Shown here: piece after piece, positions 51,601 through 62,147 of the stretch
How positions within the stretch are numbered: the stretch's first letter is position 1
Layout of the letters: every line of letters starts with the position of its first letter
Source: Eutreptiella sp. 'Long Island Sound 2002'
Taxonomy: Eukaryota; Euglenozoa; Euglenophyceae; Eutreptiales; Eutreptiaceae
DNA: 64,000 nucleotides
Assembly (NCBI GenBank): GCA_964036045.1
Contig: OZ038388.1
Coordinates: forward strand, 37,682,947-37,746,946
Reading direction: 5' to 3'
Made by a program: the position numbers and the translations under genes
The notes under the pieces: generated by a model
What the model was told of the DNA's origin: nothing
Seen by the model: only the letters and a program-made list of their open reading frames with translations
The model's database searches: none

Positions 51601-52840
51601 CGTGACATTTACCGATCACGATTTACAAAACATTCAGACCACGAATCCACGATCGTTCGTTCGTTCAAATTCAAAACACCATCCAGTTATGCGATCCAAC
51701 CAGGAAAAAAAATACTTCGCGTGCGATGCAATGCAATCTCACGCGCATCGCGATTACCATCATATTCGTCAACCAACAAATTGAAAATTTTTAGTAATGA
51801 GTTCACACCAGAACCGGAACAAGGATATTGGTGACAACGCATACGGATACTGGACGAGAAACGGTACATGTTTCCAATGCACACCCTTAAAGTTAAACGA
51901 CGAGACATGCCACACCTACTTGCGTCTCATTTGCTCGCGACACAGGACCAATTGTACCAGAACCACATATGACATGGATGTGTTGCTATTGCGGCGGTCA
52001 AATGTGGTCCGCAAGCGAACAAAATTACACAATAACGAACGTCAAGATACGACAGGTATACACGACTTCGAATTCGCCACCCATGGATGCGTGCGATAAA
52101 CTCCAATGAACAACCTTTCTCCATCAGGTGAACATAATTGTAAAGATAAACCCAACACCAAGCAAGAAGCGTGACGAGGAAAAAGGATAACCATATCAAG
52201 TATGTGTCTTGCTTGATCACACTCGCATACACGACAAGATACACCAAAACACCCAGCGATCGCATTCGTGGTAGCACCACCATTCGTCCGTCTACCACCC
52301 GGATGGATGAATTCACGTAACAGATAACGACATAGCACCCAGTGGAAAATACACAATGATAGACAACCATTTTAGTACCTTCTACGTTCCGCATACTCTC
52401 CAGATAGATGGATTCACGTAATAGCTGTACACACGTGACCCGACCCATTTGGTGCACACATCCGATCATTGTTCCTTCGACAGGCCACGCGTGCATCCTA
52501 CATCAAATATCGCATCACAATTCCACAATTCCACAATTCAGCGGTTCCACAATACCGCGCAAAATTCGAGACGCCGATGCCCTACGTTAAACGGATAATT
52601 TCAAGGTAAAATTGCATTGCATCGACGACGAATTCACATATATATCACGTATACCACCACCCAGTCCGGCCACCACACCGGGATGGTCTATTCGCCGAGG
52701 CCATGTTTGTTCGTGTGTGCTCCAGTTGTGTCTCTTCGGTGATCGGTCTTTCTCGCATGTGCCGTGCACACAGGACACAAACCAAAAACAAAGAGGCTAT
52801 TTTAGGTAACAAAGCGCACACACCATAAAAGCACCACAAA
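51601..52840. other. Interval with one possible membrane-protein ORF
   Basis: A minus-strand frame of 189 codons (52496-51927) has three hydrophobic stretches (VVYHCVFSTGCYVVICYV, LGVLVYLVVYASVI and LSFFLVTLLAWCWVYLY) that could span a membrane. A shorter plus-strand ORF (51797-52099) overlaps it. Neither has a recognisable motif, and either could be chance. The rest holds nothing I can identify. Confidence 0.3.
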
Positions 52841-52844
52841 AACC

Positions 52845-54765
52845 CTGTTTTTTTCACCCAAGGAAAAAAATCACAATGGGTGCACAAGGGAATTTTTGAC
52901 AGATTTACAAAACTTTTTACAGAGTGAAAAAAAATAGGTCCCAGCTTTTGGGGTGTGTAACCTGAAGTAACCTTAGGTAACCTTAGGTAACTTTAGGTGA
53001 CCTTAGGTAACGTTAGGTAGCTTTAGGTAACCTGGGGTAACCTTAGGTAACTTTAGGTAACCTTAGGTAACTTTAAGTAACCCCACAAAACCCGCACCCT
53101 GTTTTTTTCGCCCGAGGAAAAAAATCACAATAGGTGCACAAGGGGATTTTTGACAGAGTTGCAAAACTTTTTACAGAGTGAAAAAAACAGGTTGCGGCTT
53201 TTGGGGTGTGTAACCTTAGGTAACCTTAGGTAACCTTAGGTAACCTTAGGGAACCTTAGGTACCTTTAGGTAATGTTAGGTAACTTTAGGTAACCTTAGG
53301 TAACCGCACAAAACCCGCACCCTGTTTTTTTCGCCCAAGGAAAATAATCACAATAGGCGCACCAGGGAATTTTTGACAGAGTTGCAAAACTTTTTACACA
53401 GTGAAAAAAACAGGTTGCGGCTTTTGGGGTGTGTAACCTTAGGGAACTTTAGGTAACCTTAGGTAACTTTAGGTAGCCTTAGGTAACGTTAGGTAACCTT
53501 AGGTAACTTTAGATAACCTCAGGTAACCCCACAAAACCCGCACCCTGTTTTTTTCGCCCTAGGAAAAAAATCACAAGTAGGTGCACAAGGTAATTTTTGA
53601 CAGAGTTGCGAAACTTCTTACAGAGTAAAAAAAGCAGGTTGCGGCTTTTGGGGTGTGTAACCTTAGGTAACTTTAGGTAACGTCATGTAACTTTAGGTAA
53701 CCTTAGGTAACCCCACAAAACGCGCACCCTGTTTTTTTCGCCCAAGGAGAAAAATCACAATAGGTGCACAAGGGAATTTTTGACAGAGTTGCAAAGTTAT
53801 TTAGAGAGTGAAAAAAACAGGTTGCGGCTTTTGGGGTGTGTAACCTTAGGTAACCTTAGGTAACTTTAGGTAACATTAGGTAACCCCGTAAAACCCGCAC
53901 CCTGTTTTTTTCACCCAAGGAAAAAAATCACAATAGGTGCACAAGGGAGTTTTTGACAGGGCTGCAAAACTTTTTAGGGAGTGAAAAAAAAGGTTGCGGC
54001 TTTTGGGGTGTGTAACTTTAGGTGTCCTTAGGTACCTTTAGATAACCTGAGGTAACCCCACAAAACCCGCACCCTGTTTTTTTTGCCCAAGGAAAAAAAT
54101 CAAAATTAGTGCACAAGGAAATTATTGACAGAGTTGCAAAACGTTTTACAGAGCGAAAACAACAGGTTGCGGCTTTTGGGGTGTGTAACCTTAGGTAACC
54201 TTAGGTAACCTTAGGTAACCTTAGGTAACTTTAGGTAACCTTAGGTAACTTTAGGTAACCCCACAAAACCCGCACCCTGTTTTTTTCTCCCAGGGAAAAA
54301 AATCACAATAGGTGCACAAGGGTATTTTTGACAGAGTTGCAAAACTTTTCACAGAGTGAAAAAAACAGCTTGCGGCTTTCGGGGTGTGTAACCTTAGGTA
54401 ACCTTAGGTAACTTTAGGTAACCTTAGGTAACTTTATGTAACCTTAGGTAACTTTAAGTAACCCCACAAAACCCGCACCCTGTTTTTTTCGCCCAAGGAA
54501 AAAAATCACAATAGGTGCACAAGGGGATTTTTGACAGAGTTGCAAAACCTTTTACAGAGTGAAAAAAACAGGTTGCAGCACTTGGGGCGTGTAACCTTAG
54601 GTAACCTTAGGTAACCTTAGGTAACCCCACAAAACCCGCACCCTGTTTTTTCACCCAAGGAAAAGAATCACAATAGGTGCACAAGGGAATTTTTGACAGA
54701 GTTGCAAAACGTTTTACAGAGTGAAAAAAAGAGGTTGCGGCTTTTGGGGTGTGCAACTTAACCCA
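52845..54765. repeat. Composite minisatellite: conserved block alternating with CCTTAGGTAA runs
   Basis: Ten copies of a ~130-bp block (starting CACCCTGTTTTTTTCGCCC, with GGTGCACAAGGG, TTTTTGACAGAGTTGCAAAA and GGCTTTTGGGGTGTGTAACC) are separated by 2-10 copies of a 10-11-bp unit, TAACCTTAGG or TAACTTTAGG. Period is about 170-240 bp depending on the decamer number. No ORF. The last block (to 54765) is followed by unique sequence. Confidence 0.9.
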
Positions 54766-54936
54766 CAGGACTTCAACTGATTCAGAAGCGTTCCCTCAAA
54801 AGTGACATTCGTCGACACTACACGGGTCATGACACTTTCAAGTTCATGGCTGGTGTCGAGACACTGAAGGAAGTGCACGAAGTGTGTCGACTCCTGGTGG
54901 ATGGTTCATCCAGGTTTACGTGGGGCAGGGACTGCT

Positions 54937-55030
54937 GATTCGACAAGTCTGGATGCCAAGTAATGGCTGATTCGACATGTCTGGATGCCAAGTAATGGCT
55001 GATTCGACAGTCTGGATGCCATTAATGGTA
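54937..55030 (+). repeat. Three copies of a 32-bp tandem repeat
   Basis: Unit GATTCGACAAGTCTGGATGC plus CAAGTAATGGCT, starting at 54937, 54969 and 55001; the third is slightly shortened. Confidence 0.85.
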
Positions 55031-55673
55031 TCGACTGCCTTAATATGTCCTGTCGAGTTGACAGATGTATAGGCCTGTTGGTTGTTTGTCTGCTGGGCAA
55101 CCAGCTTCGATAGCTGTGCCCAATGTTATGGTATGTTATGGTTGGACGTGCCCACAGCCTTGCTGTGGGTACAGCGCCCGTGCAGTGTGCCTGGCGAAGT
55201 TGTCTTCTGCAGCTTCCGCCAAGACACAGCCGTGGCAGAGTCGAACACGGCGTATGAATGAGGCGCTGATGACAGGTATACCATGACTTACAACTCAGTG
55301 TGTGACCTTCGACCACTATTATGCTTCTGTAGCCAGCACACGTCGAGGTCAAATTTTTTTTTCTGGGCCTGCTCTTCAGATGCGACGTTGTGACGCCCAC
55401 CCAGAGGAGTGAGACCTCTTCGAGGTCCCAAGGGGGGGGGGTAGTGTTATGGCTTCAAACAGCAGCAGCGCAGCAAGCACGCAAGTCGCAGTCGCAATTG
55501 CACTGCAGTCTGTGAATACTAAAGAAGCATCGAATGCCAACTGTGTGAATGAGCGCTGTAAGATACTTCGATCTCTGAACAGGGTTTTTGTCTTCGAATT
55601 TGTGTTATGTATTGGTGCCCCGTCTAAAGATCCTGCGAGGTTTGTCGATTGGGGATTTCCGATTTTGGTAATC

Positions 55674-56203
55674 AAGAGGCACAGGAGTACAGGAGTACAA
55701 GTCAAGTTCCCAAGAAACAAACCACAACAGCTACCACAAGAAGCGCCTGTCAGGGAAGCTGAAGGGCGAAGATCCTGGCAAAGGCTCTGGCAAGGGCGGT
55801 GCCAACGGCAACGGCAACGACTCCGGCAAGGGCAAGTCGAAAGGTCGTGGGAAAGGCCAAGACAAGAGCCAAGGCGGACGAGGAGGAGGCGCTAATCGCC
55901 AGCCAGACCAGGACACCAAGAAGCAGGACAAGAACAGAGGCCACCCCAACCCTAGTCCAGGGGGGAACTCCGAGCCCTCAGGAGGGCAGTCTGGTCCTAC
56001 CACACGCTCGCAGACACAGGCCCAGCGAGAGCAGGGGGCCAAGCGTGAGCATGAAGGTGGTGTTGACGGCAACGCCAAGAAGAGAAGCCGTTTCATGAGG
56101 ATGGCCCGAGTAAGAAAAAGTCACTGCCATGTCTTCCTTGGAGGGCTTGATCCAGGCCAAGCCCCCCTTAAAACCCTTTTGTTGATGCCAAGGCTTACTT
56201 AAG
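55674..56203 (+). CDS. Gly/Lys-rich protein, possible gag-tail remnant
   Basis: An open frame of ~175 codons without a clear start. Sequence is GKG/GNGN-rich in the middle (GKGSGKGGANGNGND, GKGKSKGRGKG), then polar with KKRSRF. This matches the nucleic-acid-binding tails of the gag proteins in this window. No zinc knuckle is visible. Two other frames across the region are shorter in plausible protein and Arg-rich. It may be a fragment of another retroelement lying upstream of TE4. Low confidence. Confidence 0.35.
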
Positions 56204-57074
56204 TATTTTTATCCCTCTTTTGAAGTTTTAAGTACACTTTCTCAAAGTAACTAGGGTTATAACCCTAGCCCCCCATGAAGTTCACCCCTACCACTCAACT
56301 GAGCGGAGGTACCTTCCTTCATGGAGGATATACCGAAATAAAATAGGCATTTCATGCCTTAGGCCTTGGAGGTTAAGCCTAGTGGTCTCCCACCCCAAGA
56401 CCCCTATACTCAATTGTTTCTACCACTTATTGTGGTTCTACTTTTTAACTGTTTCTGAATTGAGTTGCTTGGCAAGTCATAATCTGTGTCTGGCCTAACT
56501 TCTTTGCCTGATATTCCTAACGAGCTCCATTTCATCACAAAGACTGCACATGAAGTGCTGGAGGCTAATTGAGAAGCAAAAGTGATGTCAGCCTTCATAT
56601 AAAATTCATTTGTTTTATCCTTTTGTGATTGAATCTTTGTATTTATACCTGCTTTGTCCATCTGCAGCCCTTCTGTGTTACACTGGATTTCAAACTATTC
56701 ATTGATTCGATCCACATCCTGTTCTTGCTCTACTTACTGCTTTGGTTTTCGGTTTTCAACATCAAAACCTGCAGGATTTCACCAAAATATCTAGGGCAAT
56801 AAACAAGGACATCTTTCCAGTAGCAGAGGCAAACCCTGAGTACCTTTCGAACCGACTCTGAGCAGAAGCACAAGAAAAGCACACTGAAAAGCACATTGAA
56901 CATGTCCACTCAACTGTGCTCCCGAACCTGGCCGATCAGAAGTATACAAGTCCAACTTGGCAGTGTAGCCCACCCAAAGAGTGCGGCGCCACTCAGAGCA
57001 GCATCTGGGTCTCAGGAAGATCCAGAGCACAGAAGGGCGAATCAAAATCCGCCCAGAACAACCCCTTTAACCAT
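56204..57074. other. Non-coding region upstream of TE4 gag
   Basis: No gene. It includes the perfect 18-bp palindrome CTAGGGTTATAACCCTAG at 56251-56268. Part of this interval may be the 5' LTR and leader of TE4, but I found no partner repeat. Confidence 0.4.
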
Positions 57075-59096
57075 GGAGCCCTTAGCGGCCCATGGTGAGG
57101 ACAGACTGCAACGGCTCCGCAGGCGAGTTGAAGCCTCCATTGCCCGGTCGGCCTGTCCGGCCTCTTCTTCTACGGTTCTTGGAGGTCCTGAAGAACAAGA
57201 GGACCTACGAAGGAGGATGGACGAGTTTATGCTCCACGAGGAGTACCACAAGTCCACCGTAGGGGAGGATGGAGAAGTACCTCTTGATGCCCTCGGGTCT
57301 CCGCCTCAAACTGAGATGGGTTCCTTGCTTTATCCGGGGCCATCTACAGACATAGCGGACACAGTATCACTACCGAGACGACCAGGAGTACACGAGCACC
57401 CGAGAGCATGGCATCCAGACCTGCCGACAACTTCAAGGGCTCCTGAAAAGAGTCTGGATCCTCTACACCCAGAGCCCACGTATGGGGCTCTGGATCGCAC
57501 AGCCGAACGTTTGGCCAAACTTGTATCCGGATCTGAAGACCCGGATGTGACAGCTCTGTCAGAGGCTGTCAAGGCAAAGTTGGGTATCACCAAACCCTTA
57601 CCCAAGACGGCACTACTCTCACTTTCACCCGGATTGAGCACGTTGGCTGATGATCTGAAAAGATCAAGGGTGTCCAGGTTGCTACCCAGAGTCACTTGCC
57701 CCAGCCCTTTTCATCCTCGCGCTAGGACAGTCCCAATTGCTGAATTACAGGACGTGCCTGTGACTGAGACTGAGAAAAGAGGGCTGTCAGCCCTGGCACC
57801 CCTTGCTGGCGTATCTCCGCCCCCTTCAGGCCCAACCCCAGGGAGTGGGAAGAGTGGCAGACCGATTGCCCAGGCGAATATCCAGTTAGAATTGCCGGAG
57901 TTTGACCCGAAAAATCTGCCCGAATGCGCATAAGAATTTGCTGAGTTTCTTTTGCTAACTGGCCAATCCCATGTGGATGTGGCCACTAAATGCTCACTGC
58001 TCATACGCTCATGCAAAAGGAATTTTTCTCAAAAACAGGTGAAACAGATTGTGGAAAAATGTTCAACATGGGCTGAGGTACTCGAAAGACTGGTGAAAAC
58101 ATTCCCAGTCTATGAGACTGACCTCAGTGTGCGCACACAGATAGAGGAGCTACCTATCCTCCCTGAGTTTTCTTCCGCTGCGCGAGTCTCCCAATATGTA
58201 TGCGACCTAGAGTATCTGTTTTCACGGATGAACTTGGGCTCCTATCGAGGCACTGAGCCCCACCTGTGGCTCATGAGTAAGATCTCTACTCGTACGTGGG
58301 ATGACTGCCGCGCTAACTCTGAGAGGAAGCGCCGGAACCACTCTTACGACGACCTGGTGGACCTGCTGATCGAGCTAGCTCTTGAGAGGGAGAATGACTT
58401 CCACATGGAGAAATTCCTCAAGAAGCACTTGGGTCGAGGTAGTACCCCTACCCCCGAACGTGGCGAAGAAAAAGGGCCTGAAAATCCCACTAACGCCAAC
58501 CAGGGAGGTGGTAAAGGAAGGCGTAACCTACGTGCCATGAATGAGGTTAAACCTGATGCAGGTACACCCCCTCTGTTCTACTGTAAACCTGTCAATGACA
58601 AGGGGGGACCTTGTCATGCCCCTGACTGCGACCACCGCAGTAATTGTATGCTGCAGATGAAACGACAGCAGCACTCCAAGTAGGGGAAAACTGTGAGCCA
58701 TCAGGATCATTTCAGGTGTACCATCACCTGTGGCTATTGTGGCAAACGTCGTCACTACGAGGACGAATGTCACATAAAGAAATGCGAGAGTGATAAACTC
58801 AAGCGGCAGGAGGCTGAACGTCAGAAGAACCAAACACCCACCAGAACCCCCCAGAATGGGGATAAAGGTGGTAAAGGAGGTGGCAAGGGGGGTGGCAAAG
58901 GTGGACCCCCGAGCTCCCAGAGGCGCTCATCAGTGCCCGCTGCTACTCCCCCTCCTGCCGAAGGTGAGCCCAAGAAGCGCCCACAGGGGGCTAACCCCTA
59001 TCTGAGGGGAATAACTCCAAGAAGAGGCGACTGGCCTGGATGGCCAAGTCCCTCATGGCTGCAGGGGTGGAGGTCAAATTCCCTCATGGAGAGTAG
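57075..59096 (+). pseudogene. TE4 gag with two zinc-binding clusters
   Basis: ATG at 57075 in an ACCATGG context is a good start. The N-terminal ~285 residues are variable and Pro/Arg-rich. TAA at 57931-57933 interrupts, and the same frame continues with the capsid-like part (LLLTGQSHVDV, KTFPVYETDLSV, EPHLWLMSKI). A Cys/His cluster CKPVNDKGGPCHAPDC is near 58580. TAG at 58681-58683 follows. Then comes a canonical CCHC knuckle CGYCGKRRHYEDEC (C-x2-C-x4-H-x4-C) and a Gly/Lys tail. A frame change near 59005 leads to RLAWMAKSLMAAGVEVKF and the terminal TAG at 59094-59096. In this frame the protease follows. Confidence 0.75.
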
Positions 59097-59102
59097 TGGG
59101 GC
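59094..59102 (+). promoter_or_regulatory. Candidate UAG readthrough site between TE4 gag and protease
   Basis: TAG TGG GGC at the end of gag, with the protease in the same frame. It fits the TAG NGG RGC pattern of TE1, TE2 and TE3. CTCC at 59106 can pair with GGAG nearby to form a small hairpin. Confidence 0.45.
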
Positions 59103-59657
59103 GGCTCCGAAGAGGAGGACTTGGTTTTCTGGATCCTCGTGAAAATCAGGGATCGGGTTTTTCGAGCGGTGCTTGACACCGGTGCAACACTTTCTATGGT
59201 GGCCCGGCGCCTGCTAAAAACTTTCAAGAAAACTAAGACTGTGGCCATAAGAGTAGGGGATGGGCGTACCATCCATTCCTTGGGGGGGGTCGATGTGACT
59301 ATATGCCTGGGCGACGAAACTGTGACCCAACACTGCAGAGTGTTGGACACCGACGCCTCTGACATCGTCATTGGTACCGACTTCCTACGAAGAAACCCCC
59401 AGGTAAAAATGCTGTCTCTCCAGCGCCCCTATTCTCTGCACTGCGATTTCGGCAGTGGGCTCTCCTCCGTACCTTTGGAGCTGTCAGGACGCAAAGAGTC
59501 TGGGCTGCGCTACGCATCCAAGACTAACTATCGTACTGAAAACTACCAATTGGCCCGTCACGTTCTTGAAAATGGACTGGCGGCCCTTCAGGTAAACCTG
59601 GATGAGATCCAGGTGGAATTGTTTGCGAGCCGACAACAGCACATCATGCAGTTGTAG
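59097..59657 (+). CDS. TE4 aspartic protease and start of methyltransferase-like block
   Basis: Active site VLDTGATLSMV near 59170-59200, flap-like GDGRTIHSLGG, and the second conserved strand DIVIGTDFL near 59360-59390, a clear retropepsin pattern. The C-terminal part leads into VELFASRQQ, the opening motif of the DIRS-like block. TAG at 59655-59657 interrupts, and NPPF follows 63 bp later in the same frame. Expression would be as Gag-Pol through the upstream UAG. Confidence 0.8.
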   Translation, partial: WGGSEEEDLVFWILVKIRDRVFRAVLDTGATLSMVARRLLKTFKKTKTVAIRVGDGRTIHSLGGVDVTICLGDETVTQHCRVLDTDASDIVIGTDFLRRNPQVKMLSLQRPYSLHCDFGSGLSSVPLELSGRKESGLRYASKTNYRTENYQLARHVLENGLAALQVNLDEIQVELFASRQQHIMQL

Positions 59658-59757
59658 TGCTCGAAACATTTGAACAACGCTTTCCGTTTCTTCTGGAAAG
59701 CAATGGGCCTAGCGTACGCTAACCCTCCCTTCTCCCTGCTCGCGAAGGTGTAATGGG

Positions 59758-60137
59758 ATTAAGCTGCAGTGCATGCGGACGTGGTCTCTGTAGATTATAG
59801 GTCGCGCGCGTGTGCGTAGTCTCCAGGATTTGTTACGACATTTAGTGCATGTTTCACAGAGATTGTATTATAAAAAGCATTGTGTGTTATTATCTCATTT
59901 TGTAGATATATGATGTAGACCCGGACAAACGATTTGTCGATCTGGGGTCATAATCAGTCATCCTCTTGGTGTACTTGTGGGATTGGGGTATACGGAGGTA
60001 TGGCCGGTTACAAGATCGACTCCTAAGTTCCGTGTGCCTTACAAAACCGTCACCTAAGTACGGGTATGTTTCAAGGCCCTGCAACGCGCTGCTAGAGAAG
60101 TTTACCTGACTCCCTGCCAAGCTCATCTTGACAGACC
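59758..60137. other. Interval without a gene
   Basis: Only short frames on both strands and no motif. The downstream boundary of TE4 is presumably near its left edge. Confidence 0.35.
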
Positions 60138-60998
60138 ATGGGGAGTACTGCAAGATTGGCCGAAGAATTTCAGAGTCACTTTACAGAGTATGAGAGGTTT
60201 GACGGCCACGCTGAAGTGTCAGTGCGCTTGATGCGGCGAGAGCCCCCTCAGAATCACTGGGTTGGCTACGAAGGTCTTGGGTTTGATGTGTGTGAAGCGC
60301 ACTTACGGTCGTTGACAGTGGCTCTGCCTCATGACAAAACTCGTGGAAAAGTTTGCACTAAACACGCGAAGTATGGATTTTACTCCTTCAACCTGCCCGA
60401 ATGTGTTGATGAGTGCTTGGATTCGAAGGGACGCGTGCGTGAGAGGACAGAGCGCGTTCTGGTGCGAGCCTTCAATGACAAAGTGCTGATGGATTTGTGT
60501 GCGCTGCATGAACTTGTCGCGGCCGAGCGCCATTACAGAGGACAACAGGAGCGCGCTGAGAACTACATGTTTCTTCGTTATTGTGGTATGGAGAGAAAGG
60601 CAGTGACGCAACAGGCGACATCACTGGGGTTTCCCTGTTACGCGTATTCGATACGGCAGGATACGGCAGGATACGGCAGGATACGGCAGGATACGGCAGG
60701 ATACGGCAGGCTACAGCAGGATACGGCAGGATACGGCAGGATACGGCAGGATACGGCAGGATACGGCAGGATACGGCAGGATACGGCAGGATACGCAGGA
60801 TACGGCAGGATACGGCAGGATACGGCAGGATACGGCAGATACGGCAGGATACGGCAGGATACGGCAGGATACGGCAGGATACGGCAGGGTCCAAAATATC
60901 TGCTTGTTTGCACTACGAAAACAACCATTTTGCGTTCATTCAGCGTTTGGTGGTATTTCATACTGTTCTTGCATGCCTATTGTGACTTTCCCGGCTGA
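60138..60998 (+). CDS. Unknown protein with a decapeptide repeat tail
   Basis: Starts MGSTARLAEEF. The unique part is ~171 residues, with scattered Cys and His (GFDVCEAHLRSL, VCTKHAKYG, CVDECLDSK) that could bind metal. From about residue 172 it is GYGRIRQDTA repeats encoded by a 10-bp tandem repeat, followed by a short hydrophobic tail. The repeat is open in every frame, so the extended ORF may be an accident of repeat expansion into a gene. No family recognised; a real gene here would probably end before or in the repeat. Confidence 0.45.
   Translation: MGSTARLAEEFQSHFTEYERFDGHAEVSVRLMRREPPQNHWVGYEGLGFDVCEAHLRSLTVALPHDKTRGKVCTKHAKYGFYSFNLPECVDECLDSKGRVRERTERVLVRAFNDKVLMDLCALHELVAAERHYRGQQERAENYMFLRYCGMERKAVTQQATSLGFPCYAYSIRQDTAGYGRIRQDTAGYGRLQQDTAGYGRIRQDTAGYGRIRQDTAGYAGYGRIRQDTAGYGRYGRIRQDTAGYGRIRQGPKYLLVCTTKTTILRSFSVWWYFILFLHAYCDFPG
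60651..60899. repeat. 10-bp minisatellite (ATACGGCAGG), about 25 units
   Basis: Near-perfect tandem array, with one variant unit (CTACAGCAGG) and two 9-bp units near 60791 and 60832. Neither strand has a stop codon in any frame of the unit. Confidence 0.97.
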
Positions 60999-61176
60999 CA
61001 ACCCGCTTCATGTACACCAATTATTCGTTTCAAAAAAGAAGAAGATTGCTACCTGCTTCCTGAGCTTGGTGGTTTTTCATCCTGTTCCTGCGTGCCCATT
61101 GTGCTGTTTCTGTTTAGGTTGACAACCCGCCTTGCTGCACACCAATTCTCGGTTTTGAAAAAGAAAATGATTGCTA
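60947..61176 (+). repeat. Diverged ~118-bp tandem duplication
   Basis: TTGGTGGTATTTCATACTGT at about 60948 and CTTGGTGGTTTTTCATCCTG at about 61065 start two similar copies. Both include TGACAACCCGC and CACACCAATT-like segments and end near GATTGCTAC. There is clear divergence, so it is older than the other arrays. Confidence 0.7.
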
Positions 61177-61271
61177 CGTGATTGCGTACGAAACACTTCC
61201 TGTGCCCCAAAACACAATACGCACGAGCATAAAAAAAGACAATCGCATCATTGCAGCCTGTACTATTATGG

Positions 61272-62147
61272 TTATAGACCTTCGGTGTACCTCTGCTCCA
61301 TGTTATGTAGGTTACAGCAGAAAATGAACAGGCCGGCAAGGAAGTCGTAGTTATACGGGCGCCCGGGAGCCTCATCACGGCCGTTCCAGAATCGCCAATT
61401 CTTAACATTGCTGAAAACATTCTCCACTAGATGACGGCCTTCATTGATCATCTGGTTGTAATGCACCATGAACCAGGTCAATCGGCCATCCCCCCCGGCC
61501 ACACGGCAGAACATGTTGTCCGCAGTGCTGTAGTGACAGTCACCGAGGCGGAGGTCAGGCCGAGGACCATTAAAGTTCCAGGGAATGGATGCATCCATGT
61601 CCGCCGTAATCTCAGCATCGGTGGCACGGGGCGGATACCACCACGAGCAGGCAATGATCTCGCGCCCCCAGTTGATCATGGCATTAAACACGAGCGCATG
61701 CCCGCGGTAAGTGGGTTTGTCGAACCAGAACAGCTCCCGGTCTACCGGGTGCGAAGGTGACTGGATGGCCACATGCGTGCTATCGACAATAGCAGACACA
61801 TGGCGGTGAATTGGATGACTGTGTTGGTGGGAATCCCATCGGCGTTCAAAAGCATCCGTGAACGTATCCCACAGGTGAGCCCGTTGTGACACGTCACGTA
61901 GTACTTGGATACAGTAGTCCCGACCAATTCCCAATGTCCTCGCACATGCAATCTGGCTGTACCCCAATCGCAGGAAAGAGATTGTAATTACAAACTCCTC
62001 TAATGTGAAAATGGAATTTGCCACCAGGAACAGCAGAAATCCCATTCTGTACCCGGTGGCATTCATGAGCGGCATTGCTGCAAGTGGAGCGCAGTGCGGG
62101 GAGTCGCCGCTATCAGAACGATCCACAGAGATCCACGTAAACTTCAA
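61272..62147 (-). CDS. PIF/Harbinger-like DDE transposase
   Basis: 291 codons. A helix-turn-helix-like segment (GYSQIACARTLGIGRDY) is at about 62-79. The DDE_4-type core shows IVDSTHVAI with Asp122, RLGDCHYS with Asp203 and LVENVFSNVKNW with Glu242. KPTYRGHALVFNAMIN and GLFIFCCNLHNM are also typical of this superfamily (established family knowledge). Length is near that of a compact PIF/Harbinger transposase. Terminal inverted repeats, the 3-bp duplication and the usual Myb-like partner gene were not found here. The frame is uninterrupted, so it may be functional or recently active. Confidence 0.8.
   Translation of the reverse strand: MKFTWISVDRSDSGDSPHCAPLAAMPLMNATGYRMGFLLFLVANSIFTLEEFVITISFLRLGYSQIACARTLGIGRDYCIQVLRDVSQRAHLWDTFTDAFERRWDSHQHSHPIHRHVSAIVDSTHVAIQSPSHPVDRELFWFDKPTYRGHALVFNAMINWGREIIACSWWYPPRATDAEITADMDASIPWNFNGPRPDLRLGDCHYSTADNMFCRVAGGDGRLTWFMVHYNQMINEGRHLVENVFSNVKNWRFWNGRDEAPGRPYNYDFLAGLFIFCCNLHNMEQRYTEGL

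Larger units (their letters stand above)
57075..59753 (+). mobile_element. TE4: truncated Ty3/gypsy-type element (gag, protease, methyltransferase-like start)
   Basis: Gag, two zinc-binding clusters, protease and the beginning of the DIRS-like block (ELFASR near 59616 and NPPF at 59721-59732) are present. TAA follows at 59751-59753, and no RT, RNase H or integrase is seen downstream. The copy is 3'-truncated and has in-frame stops at 57931 and 58681. It belongs to a family distinct from TE1-TE3 by gag sequence but keeps the same junction motif, TAG NGG RGC. LTRs were not identified. Confidence 0.8.
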
